A stretch of DNA of 64,000 bases from contig NZ_JADEVZ010000007.1 of assembly GCF_015207875.1 (NCBI RefSeq), positions 43,916-107,915 on the forward strand. Reading direction: 5' to 3'. Below the pieces are notes generated by a model, which ran no database searches, was not told where the DNA came from, and saw only the letters and a program-made list of their open reading frames with translations. Positions within the stretch are counted from its first letter, which is position 1; each line of letters starts with the position of its first letter. Both the position numbers and the translations under genes were made by a program. Source of the stretch: Dolichospermum sp. LEGE 00240. GTDB taxonomy: Bacteria; Cyanobacteriota; Cyanobacteriia; Cyanobacteriales; Nostocaceae. Below are positions 9,118-16,563 of this stretch, one piece after another.

Positions 9118-10266
9118 TCAAGATAAACAATTTTTCAACGTATCAATGACTTTATCTTGTTGTTCTTGCTCCAATTCTGGGAACATGGGTAAAGATAAAA
9201 CCTCTTGACTTGCTTGTTCTGCTACTGGCAGTTGTCCTGATTGATAACCTAAATTTTTATACACTGGCTGCAAATGTAAGGGTAAGGGATAGTAAATCAT
9301 GGAATTAACCCCCTGTTCCTGCATTTGATTTTTTACGGAATCTCGATATTTACCGCTGGCACCATTGCGTCTTTCTCCAGAAATCCGAATAGTGTATTGA
9401 TTCCAAACACCAACTCCCCCAGGAAATTCTTGGGGGACAACGATATCAGAAACTTGGCTGAGGTGTTGGTAATAGTAATCAGCGATTTGCTTACGTCTAG
9501 AGTTCCAAAGATCAAGATAGCGCAGTTTAATTTGCAGAATTACGGCTTGAATGGCATCTAAACGACTGTTGACACCGATTTCCTCATGAATATATCTTAC
9601 CTTACTCCCATGTTCGCGCAAAACTCGTAGTTGAGTAGCGATCGCTGGATCATGCGTGGTAATTGCCCCACCATCACCGCAACCACCAAGATTTTTGGTA
9701 GGGTAGAAACTAAAACAACCAACATGGCCAATACTGCCAACTTTTTGATCTTCCCAACTTGCACCGGTAGCTTGAGCGCAATCTTCAATTACTCTTAAAT
9801 TATGAGCTTTGGCAATCTCCATTAATCCTGTCATATCCACAGGGAGTCCAAATAAATGCACTGGCATAATTGCCTTGGTTTTCGATGTAATCGCTGCTGC
9901 TACTTTTTCTACATCTAAATTAAAGGTAGTCCCATCAATATCTACAAATACTGGTGTTGCCCCGACAGCGCTGATAACTTCTGTGGTCGCAAAAAAAGTA
10001 AAGGGTGTGGTAATAACTTCATCCCCTGCCCCAATTCCTAAAGCGCGTAATGCTAAAAATAGAGCATCAGTACCAGAGTTACAAGCTACGCATTCACTGA
10101 CACCATGATAAGCTGCAAACTGTTGTTCAAAATCTGTAACTGCTGGACCACCAATGTAACGCCCAGAAGCCAGAACCGCCAAGACAGCAGCACTTACTTC
10201 AGTTTCAATGGTGGCATATTGTTGTTTAATATCAAAGGCGGGAATCGAATTTACACTTTTAATCAT
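9118..10266 (-). CDS. DegT/DnrJ/EryC1/StrS-family aminotransferase
   Basis: A 382-residue PLP enzyme with a fold-type I sugar-aminotransferase signature. Visible features are SGTDALFLALRALGIG (cofactor phosphate site), VHLFGLPVDMTGLMEIA, VIEDCAQATGA, and the PLP-lysine region SFYPTKNLGGCGDGGAI. The C-terminal NQYTIRISG block and a PLPLHLQP motif match enzymes that aminate nucleotide-linked keto sugars for surface glycans or glycosylated metabolites. Full length, with a clear ATG. No sugar biosynthesis genes adjoin it, so the substrate cannot be inferred. Downstream is a repeat, and a GTCAGGAGTC tandem lies upstream of its start. Its use in cell-envelope polysaccharide synthesis is the most likely role. 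Confidence 0.9.
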   Translation of the reverse strand: MIKSVNSIPAFDIKQQYATIETEVSAAVLAVLASGRYIGGPAVTDFEQQFAAYHGVSECVACNSGTDALFLALRALGIGAGDEVITTPFTFFATTEVISAVGATPVFVDIDGTTFNLDVEKVAAAITSKTKAIMPVHLFGLPVDMTGLMEIAKAHNLRVIEDCAQATGASWEDQKVGSIGHVGCFSFYPTKNLGGCGDGGAITTHDPAIATQLRVLREHGSKVRYIHEEIGVNSRLDAIQAVILQIKLRYLDLWNSRRKQIADYYYQHLSQVSDIVVPQEFPGGVGVWNQYTIRISGERRNGASGKYRDSVKNQMQEQGVNSMIYYPLPLHLQPVYKNLGYQSGQLPVAEQASQEVLSLPMFPELEQEQQDKVIDTLKNCLS

Positions 10267-10283
10267 GAGTTTTTATTTGTAAA

Positions 10284-10319
10284 GGAGTCAGGAGTAAGAA
10301 GTCAGGAGTCAGGAGTCAG
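10284..10319. repeat. GTCAGGAGTC tandem tract
   Basis: Short tandem copies of a motif close to GGAGTCA. Its reverse complement (CTCCTGACTCCTGA) appears at 14449-14460 and 49425-49444, so this is one of the dispersed low-complexity repeats of the genome. Confidence 0.7.
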
Positions 10320-10415
10320 AAAGAAGATTTTTCCCTTCCCTCTCCTGCGACAACCGGATTTAATTTTTTCAACTACTTATGCTAAAGTTTTCAATCGTTA
10401 AGAGGTAGATAAATT

Positions 10416-11192
10416 ATGCCAGAGCTAATCAAGTTAGATATGGTAGATTTGGCTTTAGCGATGGGTTTAATGGCTGTTGCCATTGGCATATCGGCATGGG
10501 AGAAATTAGGACTAGAATTAAATTTAAGCGTAGCTACTGGTAGAACTATCCTCCAACTACTTGTACTAGGATACATTTTCGACTTCATTTTTGCCGTTAA
10601 CAATGTTTGGGCGGTAGTGGGAATTTTAGCAATAATTCTGACAATTACGGCAATTATTACTCGCAACCGCATCAGTCAAAAAATTCCGCAAGTCTTACCT
10701 TTAGCCGGAAGTGCGATTTTTGTCAGCACGTCCTTAACATTGCTTTACACCAATTTTTTAATTATTCAACCAGAAAGATGGTATGAACCACGTTATATCA
10801 TTCCTTTAGCTGGCATATTGCTAGGTAATGCCATGAATGCAGCAGCAATAGCAGGAGAACGTCTAGTTAGTAGTATCAACCAATTTCCTAGGGAAATAGA
10901 AACCCATTTAAGTTTAGGTGCGACTCCTGAACAGGCGATTAAGCCCTACCGCAAAGAAGCGATTCGGGCTGCAATTATGCCGACTTTGAATCAAATGATG
11001 TTGATTGGTATGGTGACAATCCCAACCTTTACCAATGGACAATTATTAGCTGGTGTCACACCCCTAGAGGCTGTATCCTATGAGATTGTAATTATTTTTA
11101 TGGTAGCTGTCAGCAATTTGTTAACAACAATTTTAATTACTAAAGGCTTACGTCGGCAGTTTTTTAATTCTGCTATGCAGTTGGTTAGGTAA
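10416..11192 (+). CDS. FetB-like ABC transporter permease (UPF0014)
   Basis: A 258-residue polytopic membrane protein of the FetB/YbbM (UPF0014) family. About seven hydrophobic segments are visible. Family signatures include YIIPLAGILLGNAMNAAAIAGERL, LSLGATPEQAIKPYRKEAIRAA and MVTIPTFTNGQLLAGVTPLEA. In E. coli FetA (ATPase) and FetB (permease) form an exporter that lowers iron toxicity. Here no ATPase gene adjoins, so the partner must be encoded elsewhere. The start ATG follows an AGAGG ribosome site. Single-gene transcription unit, followed by a GCTAACGCCACGCT repeat at 11222-11240. Confidence 0.85.
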   Translation: MPELIKLDMVDLALAMGLMAVAIGISAWEKLGLELNLSVATGRTILQLLVLGYIFDFIFAVNNVWAVVGILAIILTITAIITRNRISQKIPQVLPLAGSAIFVSTSLTLLYTNFLIIQPERWYEPRYIIPLAGILLGNAMNAAAIAGERLVSSINQFPREIETHLSLGATPEQAIKPYRKEAIRAAIMPTLNQMMLIGMVTIPTFTNGQLLAGVTPLEAVSYEIVIIFMVAVSNLLTTILITKGLRRQFFNSAMQLVR

Positions 11193-11419
11193 TAGGTGAT
11201 TGGTGAAAAAATTTTCAGAAATGGCTAACGCCACGCTAGGCTATCAGGAGATTTTAAATCCCTTAATGAATTTGTGTTTATAAATACTACATCAATTATT
11301 TTTTCAGATATAAAATGTGTTTCTAAACCGTTCTTAGGCAAATATATTTTTAATGATTGTGTGGCTACCGTTTCAAAAATAACTCTCAAAAGTATTTTTT
11401 ACCATCTTAGGTATTGATA

Positions 11420-11788
11420 ATGACTTACAACTCAGAGGAAATGCAGCAGATTCTCGAAGTAGCTTTTAGACAAAAGCAAAAGGGAGAATATACAAGGGAA
11501 CAAATTATAGAAATAGCCTCAGAATTAGGTGTTTCTTCAGAGTCGCTACAAGCTGCGGAACAAGAATGGTTGAAAAATAATGTAGAAGTAAAAAAAGAGG
11601 AAATGTCTAATAGTCAACAACGGAAAGGTTTCAAATCTCACCTATTTACTTTTCTGGCAATTAATGGTTTTTTGGTGCTGTTAAATTTGGTAGTAAGTCC
11701 TGGATATTTCTGGGCAATTTATCCCATATTAGGATGGGGATTAGGTTTATTATTGCATGGAATGAAGGTTTATATTAGTAATACCTAA
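11420..11788 (+). CDS. 2TM-domain protein with N-terminal SHOCT-like helix region
   Basis: A protein of about 122 residues. The N-terminal half is helical and charged, with the pattern YTREQIIEIASELGVSSESLQAAEQEW, which resembles short helical domains that precede 2TM segments. The C-terminal half has two hydrophobic helices (HLFTFLAINGFLVLLNLVV and WAIYPILGWGLGLLLHGMKV), matching the 2TM domain family. A TTG two codons earlier is possible, but the ATG at 11420 is the natural start. It is followed at once by a strong intrinsic terminator. Function unknown; some relatives sit next to sensor proteins, but nothing here shows that. Confidence 0.8.
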   Translation: MTYNSEEMQQILEVAFRQKQKGEYTREQIIEIASELGVSSESLQAAEQEWLKNNVEVKKEEMSNSQQRKGFKSHLFTFLAINGFLVLLNLVVSPGYFWAIYPILGWGLGLLLHGMKVYISNT

Positions 11789-11792
11789 AAGA

Positions 11793-11823
11793 GATCCCCG
11801 ACTTCTCCAAGAAGTCGGGGATC
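11793..11823. terminator. GATCCCCGACTTC hairpin terminator between convergent genes
   Basis: A 13-bp perfect stem (GATCCCCGACTTC / GAAGTCGGGGATC) with a 5-base loop lies between the stops of the 2TM gene and ndhD. The same stem recurs after thiO/thiG at 41821-41848, so it is a repeat family used in terminator position. Confidence 0.75.
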
Positions 11824-11874
11824 TTATCCCCTTTTAATTTAAGATTTACTAGAGCGCTCTTTTGGGTTTGATAA

Positions 11875-13479
11875 TTACTCAACTATATTCACTATTTGGG
11901 AACTAGCTAATGTTGGTGTGGTGAAAATTTGCGAGTATAGGTTTGTAGGTTGTTGACGAGCAACAACTGGTAAAACTTGACGAGCATGAGCCGCAACTTC
12001 CACTGTTTTTACATCATAGGTTTGTGTGATCATCTTAGGATAAAAACCAATGCCGATGATGGGAACTAATAGACAAGCAGTGATAAACAATTCACGGGGC
12101 TTAATATCAAGAACTACAGCATCTAAATGTAAGTCTTTGTGTTGATTACCGTAGAATACTTGACGCAGCATGGAGAGCAAATAAATGGGTGTCAAAATCA
12201 CGCCAACGGCTGATAGAAAGATGACGACAATTTTGAAGCTGGAACTGTAAACATCGCTGGTAGCAAGACCTAAGAATACCATCAATTCACCGACAAAGCC
12301 GCTCATTCCGGGTAAAGCCAGAGAAGCCATTGAACCGATAGTAAAGAGAGCGAAAGTTCTGGGCATTACTTTACCCATACCGCCCATTTTATCCATCACT
12401 AAGGTGTGAGTACGTTCGTAGGTGACACCAGAAAGGAAGAATAAACTAGCAGCAATTAAACCATGAGAAACCATCTGTAATACAGCACCGCTGATACCGA
12501 TTTCTGTATACGATGCGATACCAATTAACACAAACCCCATGTGGGCAATTGAAGAGTAGGCCAAACGGCGTTTGAGATTGGTTTGAGCAAAGGCGCAAAA
12601 AGCACCATAAACAATATTAACTACACCTAAAATCGCTAAAACTGGCGCAAAGGTGACATGAGCATCAGTTAACATTTCTACGTTAAAGCGAATTAGGGCA
12701 TAACCACCCATTTTTAACAAGACACCGGCTAAAATCATTGAACCGGGTGCAGATGCTTCACCATGAGCATCAGGCAACCATGTATGTAAGGGGAAGATGG
12801 GGAGTTTGACACCGTAAGCGATTAAGAAACCTGCATATAGGGCTAATTCTAAGGCTTTGGGATATTCTTTCATTCCCAATTCGGTCATGTTGAAGGTGAA
12901 GTTATCACCGGAGAAAGCCATTGCAAAACCAGCTATCAGTATAAATATGGATGCAGCGGCGGTATAGATAATAAATTTGGTAGCTGCGTAACGGCGGTTT
13001 GCCCCTCCCCAGATGGCAATAAGTAAGTAAACGGGTACTAACTCTACTTCCCACATCAAGAAGAACATTAATAAATCTTGGGCGAGAAATACACCTAATT
13101 GGGCGCTGTACATAATCAACATCAGCGCATAAAATAAACGCGGCTTGGTGGTTACTTTCCAAGCCGCGAATACTGCAAGTGTGTTAATAAAGCCTGTGAG
13201 AAGTATCAGGGGCATTGATAAACCATCAATGCCTAGAGACCAGTTAAAGCCAATTTGGGGTATCCAAGAATAGCTTTCTGTCATTTGCAAGGCGGAACTC
13301 TGAAAGTCGTAATTCTGCCAAAGGGCAAAAATCATCAGTACAAAGTCTAATAATGCCACTCCCAAACCGTACCAGCGGACCGTTTTACCCTCTTTATCGG
13401 GAACAAGGGCAATTACAAGGGCTGCCACTAAGGGCAGGAAAATTATGGCTGATAACCAAGGAATTTCTATGGCATTCAT
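11875..13479 (-). CDS. ndhD: NAD(P)H-quinone oxidoreductase chain 4 (NdhD1-like)
   Basis: A 534-residue, about 14-helix antiporter-like subunit of the thylakoid NDH-1 complex. Recognisable blocks are [38 protein letters not shown] (with the conserved glutamate), [40 protein letters not shown] and [18 protein letters not shown]. The complex carries respiratory and cyclic photosynthetic electron flow and pumps protons. The sequence is closer to NdhD1 than to the CO2-uptake forms NdhD3/D4, by overall impression only. The ATG at 13479 is used; the longer frame begins with an unlikely TTG. Monocistronic here, without ndhF adjacent. A repeat-type terminator lies beyond its stop. Confidence 0.93.
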   Translation of the reverse strand: MNAIEIPWLSAIIFLPLVAALVIALVPDKEGKTVRWYGLGVALLDFVLMIFALWQNYDFQSSALQMTESYSWIPQIGFNWSLGIDGLSMPLILLTGFINTLAVFAAWKVTTKPRLFYALMLIMYSAQLGVFLAQDLLMFFLMWEVELVPVYLLIAIWGGANRRYAATKFIIYTAAASIFILIAGFAMAFSGDNFTFNMTELGMKEYPKALELALYAGFLIAYGVKLPIFPLHTWLPDAHGEASAPGSMILAGVLLKMGGYALIRFNVEMLTDAHVTFAPVLAILGVVNIVYGAFCAFAQTNLKRRLAYSSIAHMGFVLIGIASYTEIGISGAVLQMVSHGLIAASLFFLSGVTYERTHTLVMDKMGGMGKVMPRTFALFTIGSMASLALPGMSGFVGELMVFLGLATSDVYSSSFKIVVIFLSAVGVILTPIYLLSMLRQVFYGNQHKDLHLDAVVLDIKPRELFITACLLVPIIGIGFYPKMITQTYDVKTVEVAAHARQVLPVVARQQPTNLYSQIFTTPTLASSQIVNIVE

Positions 13480-13650
13480 CACTTTTGACAATATGTTTTT
13501 GGTTTTGCTTTTGTTTACATTATATTAAGGAATCGTTACGTCTGTAAACGATTTCTTATGAAGATTTCCAATTTGGAGGATAAATAGTAATAAATACTTA
13601 CTAAGTTATGCCGCGAGTCTATTCTAAATGTAAATTTTTGCAACGTCAAC

Positions 13651-13678
13651 AAAAAAACAGCGACTAATATCGCTGTTT
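13651..13678 (-). terminator. Rho-independent terminator of the 13738-14250 gene
   Basis: Read on the minus strand, a 9-bp stem (AAACAGCGA / TCGCTGTTT) with a 6-base loop ends in a run of seven Ts at 13651-13657. It lies between the coiled-coil gene and ndhD and would separate the two transcripts. Confidence 0.8.
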
Positions 13679-13737
13679 GTATTTATAATGGGCAGCTTAA
13701 GGATAAATTGAATTTTTATCAAAGTTATCTCTGTTTC

Positions 13738-14250
13738 TTAAACGATACGGTTGACAATCATCCATACTTCCCCATCTGATCTGACGAAAGGGACGGAAAT
13801 GGTCTTAAAGCCTGTGATGAAAGGTTTGTAGTAAACTTGCCAATACATGGGACTAAGTTCATCGGCGCAGGTTTTGAGGAGTTTAATTTCTTTGGCTAGT
13901 TCCCCTGCTAGTTCGTTAACTCGTTCGGCATGAATTTGAGCAATTTTTTTGGCTTCTTCTAGCTGTTCTTGTTGTTGGGAGATGCGGATGGACATGGGCA
14001 AATACCGATTGAGATGAGCTTTTCTTTGTTGTATTTGCTTTTCTAGGTAATATATAGCATCGTCTATGCCTTTAAGTTCGGCGGACAGTTGGACGTTTTC
14101 TCTGGCTTGACGGCGGTAAGCTTCAACTATGGCCAGGGGTGAGTCGTTTTCAACCGATTCTAGATGATGATTAGTCAGTGCAGCGCGTTCTTGTTGGAGT
14201 GATTGGATTTGAGATTTTAGTGCTGCTATTTCTGACTGGATTTTTTCCAT
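13738..14250 (-). CDS. Coiled-coil protein of unknown function
   Basis: A 170-residue protein without a recognised domain. Residues 1-25 and about 65-135 are strong coiled-coil segments (heptads such as IQSEIAALKSQIQSLQQERAAL), with a less helical C-terminus ending in FVRSDGEVWMIVNRIV. No signal peptide or membrane helix. The start ATG is clear, and a good intrinsic terminator follows. It is separated from the gene pair upstream by 260 bases containing two dispersed repeats, so it is probably its own transcript. I cannot suggest a function beyond possible oligomerisation. Confidence 0.75.
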   Translation of the reverse strand: MEKIQSEIAALKSQIQSLQQERAALTNHHLESVENDSPLAIVEAYRRQARENVQLSAELKGIDDAIYYLEKQIQQRKAHLNRYLPMSIRISQQQEQLEEAKKIAQIHAERVNELAGELAKEIKLLKTCADELSPMYWQVYYKPFITGFKTISVPFVRSDGEVWMIVNRIV

Positions 14251-14290
14251 ATATTTATGATGAGTTGTTGATAATTAGGGGTTGCTGATA

Positions 14291-14311
14291 GCGGAACGTG
14301 GCGTTAGCCAT
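14291..14311. repeat. GTGGCGTTAGCCAT dispersed repeat
   Basis: One of at least six copies in this window of a module with core GTGGCGTTAGCCAT or its complement ATGGCTAACGCCAC (others near 4903, 11221, 20072, 23655 and 31420). Always intergenic here. Confidence 0.75.
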
Positions 14312-14355
14312 ATAAATCGAAAACCTAGATATATTAAGAATTTCCGAGTTGAAAC

Positions 14356-14464
14356 AGTGAATTAGGTGCAAGGAATAAGCATGAAAACCATTAAAAACAT
14401 ATCACTTTTCAGATTCGAGACTATTCTTATCTCCTTATAATTCTTCCTCCTGACTCCTAGCCCT
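14356..14464. repeat. About 110-bp dispersed repeat, copy A
   Basis: The segment beginning AGTGAATTAGGTGCAAGGAA and ending CTGACTCCTAGCCCT is closely matched, in the same orientation, by 49332-49448. Only scattered substitutions and short indels separate the copies. No coding potential is evident, and the terminal part includes the CTCCTGACTCC motif. Confidence 0.75.
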
Positions 14465-14510
14465 CACAGACAACTTTTTCAGCAAACCCTAATTAGAAGT
14501 TGTTAAATTT

Positions 14511-14747
14511 TCAATCATCTGGTCTATCTTCGGTGAATTGATCAATTGCCTCTACCATGCCTTCTGAATAGGGTTCAAGGACTGTGGAACAAGCATAAAG
14601 ATCAGCAAGTGCTTGGGAAAATTCTTCAGAATTGGGGTCAGTATGTTTGATGGCTTGAATTGCTTGAATTGCCTTTTCTAGCTGGGGTTGATATTCATTC
14701 AGAAATATTTCTAATCGTTCATAAGGATTTTTATAGAGTGCTATCAT
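14511..14747 (-). CDS. Small helical protein, second gene of coupled pair
   Basis: A 78-residue acidic protein starting MIALYKNPYERLEIFLNEYQ. It is predicted to be helical and contains an LEKAIQAIQAIKHTDPNSEEF stretch split between helices. I do not recognise the family. A longer frame exists, but the ATG at 14747 overlaps the TGA of the upstream gene in an ATGA junction, the hallmark of translational coupling, so this start is chosen. The two proteins probably work together. No transmembrane segments or catalytic motif are visible. Confidence 0.7.
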   Translation of the reverse strand: MIALYKNPYERLEIFLNEYQPQLEKAIQAIQAIKHTDPNSEEFSQALADLYACSTVLEPYSEGMVEAIDQFTEDRPDD

Positions 14748-14938
14748 TTGCCTAATCTCCTTTCTAGTTTCGCAATATTTTGGCGACAATTTGCCACTGT
14801 TTTCTCCCAATGGGCAATTAACCCTTGATCTTGTCCTTCTGTTGGTTTCTCCTTTTCCTTGGCAATTTTTTCTAGATGTTCTTCTAAGGCTTGATGTTGT
14901 CCTTTTAGCTTTTTGCGGGTTTCCTGATTTTTACCCAT
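14744..14938 (-). CDS. Small basic coiled-coil protein, first gene of coupled pair
   Basis: A 64-residue highly charged protein (MGKNQETRKKLKGQHQALEE and a C-terminal ANCRQNIAKLERRLGK). It looks like a single long amphipathic helix with a flexible Glu/Lys-rich middle. It overlaps the next gene by four bases (ATGA), so the two are translated from one message. The acidic partner and the basic character of this one suggest they bind each other, but that is inference. No family recognised. The ATG start is clear. Confidence 0.7.
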   Translation of the reverse strand: MGKNQETRKKLKGQHQALEEHLEKIAKEKEKPTEGQDQGLIAHWEKTVANCRQNIAKLERRLGK

Positions 14939-15042
14939 AATTCTAATTTTAGTCTTCTCCTGACTAATTTAATTGTTATAATGCGATCGCCTGGTAATTC
15001 GGAGAAATCGCTATTTTTTGTGCAGATTTCTCGTAAATTAGA

Positions 15043-15963
15043 TTAACTAGGAAATATACTTGTCCCTTGCGGATCTAGGGGAAGCGATCGCACAATTGAG
15101 TTCATACCCATTACCGTCCAGGTATTTGCCATTGCTGTTTCTACGGATTTGGCATAATTTGTATCAACTAAAGCTAAAAGTGTGGGGCCTGCGCCACTAA
15201 TTACTATACCATAAGCACCAGCAGCTACAGCCGCCGCATTCACAGCCTCATAACCAGGAATTAAGGATTGGCGATAGGGTTGATGTAATTTATCTTGCAA
15301 GGCTGCTGTTAACCATTCTTCTCGATTAGTGGCTAAACCCCGCAATAATAAACCCAAATGAGAAATATTGAAAATTGCATCAGCACGACTGACTTCTGTG
15401 GGGACAACCTTTCGTGCTTCGGCGGTTGATAATTCAAAATCAGGAATTGCTACCACTGGAACTATATCTCGATGCCAGAGAATATCGCAAATTTCCCAAC
15501 CTTTTTTGCCGGTAGCAGCCAGACGACAACCACCTAATAACGCTGGTACTACATTATCAGGATGTCCTTCCATGGCGATCGCTAATTCCATCACCTGTAA
15601 TTCAGACAACGGCGAACCAGCCAACTCATTAGCAGCAACTAACCCCCCAACAATAGCAGTCGCCGAACTACCCAAACCTCGCGCTAAAGGTACACCCAAC
15701 TTAATTTCTATTTTCACCGCTGGTGGTGTTTTCTCTATATGTTTATATAAATTTATAAACGCCTGATACAAAAGATTAGTCTCATCAGTTTGCACCTTTG
15801 CAGCTTCTAAACCAGAGACTTGAATAATTAACTCACCTGCATCAAGAATAGTAAACTTAAATTCGTTATACAGCTTTAAGGCTGCACCAATACAATCAAA
15901 CCCTGGTCCCAAATTCGCCGTCGTCGCGGGAACTTTCACAGTAATGCTAGAAACTACAGACAT
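15043..15963 (-). CDS. thrB: Homoserine kinase
   Basis: A 306-residue GHMP kinase. Visible signatures are VPATTANLGPGFDCIGAAL at the N-terminus, the ATP-binding loop VPLARGLGSSATAIVGGLVA (about residues 87-107), MEGHPDNVVPALLGG, and the C-terminal GAYGIVISGAGPTLLAL loop. This is the homoserine kinase pattern rather than mevalonate or galactokinase. It phosphorylates homoserine for threonine and isoleucine synthesis in the cytosol. Length is normal, and the ATG is unambiguous. No threonine pathway neighbour; apparently monocistronic. HIP1-like octamers occur inside the gene. Citramalate synthase at 36752-38410 feeds the isoleucine branch by a threonine-independent route. Confidence 0.95.
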   Translation of the reverse strand: MSVVSSITVKVPATTANLGPGFDCIGAALKLYNEFKFTILDAGELIIQVSGLEAAKVQTDETNLLYQAFINLYKHIEKTPPAVKIEIKLGVPLARGLGSSATAIVGGLVAANELAGSPLSELQVMELAIAMEGHPDNVVPALLGGCRLAATGKKGWEICDILWHRDIVPVVAIPDFELSTAEARKVVPTEVSRADAIFNISHLGLLLRGLATNREEWLTAALQDKLHQPYRQSLIPGYEAVNAAAVAAGAYGIVISGAGPTLLALVDTNYAKSVETAMANTWTVMGMNSIVRSLPLDPQGTSIFPS

Positions 15964-16048
15964 TGAAGTTAATTGACAATTCCAATATGAACTACCCCAT
16001 TTTACTTCCTTATACGAAATTTAAGATATGGAATAAGATATCAAGAAT

Positions 16049-16096
16049 TATTAAACGCAGATGAACGCAAATAAACGCAGATAAATTCGGATGAAT
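16049..16096. repeat. ACGCAGATAAACGC dispersed repeat, copy 3
   Basis: Units ACGCAGATGAACGC and AAATAAACGCAGATAAATTC followed by GGATGAAT, related to 691-735 and 9022-9054. It adjoins the rhomboid remnant. Confidence 0.7.
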
Positions 16097-16139
16097 TGAT
16101 GGATTTGATGATTCTGTGTAGTCTTACATAAAAATCACG

Positions 16140-16252
16140 GCGTTGGTGAATGAATGTCAAAACTGAATATATTTTTGCTTGGGGAAATTTGATCAGATAT
16201 GCACCTAAAATAGTTGCGATCGCTCCATTTGCGCCGATAATTAATAATAGGC
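16140..16252 (-). pseudogene. Rhomboid-family protease remnant
   Basis: On the minus strand this segment reads LLLIIGANGAIATILGAYLI followed by KFPQAKIYSVL. It matches the active-site helix of rhomboid intramembrane proteases, which normally reads GASGAIAGVLGAY. The catalytic serine of GASG is replaced by Asn. Only about 35 residues remain: there is no N-terminal HxxxN helix and no second histidine helix, and both sides run into repeats. It is therefore a gene fossil. The identification rests on this one motif, but the match in order and spacing is good. Confidence 0.65.
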
Positions 16253-16356
16253 GGCGTTGCTGATTAGGGGTATGAATTTTAGTCTCACGCAAAGGCGCAA
16301 AGACGCACTGAGGTAAGATTTTTAAAGGTTCAATTTGGAAACGATTCAGCAACGCC
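16253..16356. mobile_element. 104-bp MITE-like element
   Basis: Terminal inverted repeats GGCGTTGCTGA (16253-16263 and complement at 16346-16356) bracket a short non-coding core that includes a CGCAAAGGCGCAAAGACGCA tract. It abuts the rhomboid remnant at 16252. The size, ends and lack of coding capacity indicate a miniature inverted-repeat element. I could not define a clean target duplication. Confidence 0.6.
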
Positions 16357-16379
16357 TAAGAGGTTGATAAAACCAATCT

Positions 16380-16467
16380 GTGTAAAGAAAAGTAAAATCC
16401 CCCAAACCCTCTTCACTATTGCCTCTTGCCTTGCCATAAGGACTATTTTCAATGCTAACCTACTTAC
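16380..16467. repeat. About 85-bp dispersed repeat, copy A
   Basis: This segment runs from GTGTAAAGAAAAGTAAAATC to GCTAACCTACTTA. It matches 23146-23224 in the same orientation, including the CCCAAA, CTCTTC and CCTTGCC blocks. It lies upstream of the kinase gene, so it may affect that promoter region. Confidence 0.65.
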
Positions 16468-16563
16468 TGATTTTTAACTACTCATTAATATTTTTCCCCA
16501 TCTCCTGATTTTTGTGTGGCAAGATTATCATAATGTAACAGAATGTTCAAATAGGCTCAGGAA

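Noticed and set aside
9809..10401. Open frames on the plus strand opposite the DegT aminotransferase gene
   Set aside because: They are shadows of a well-supported gene with PLP motifs; no ribosome sites and no family.
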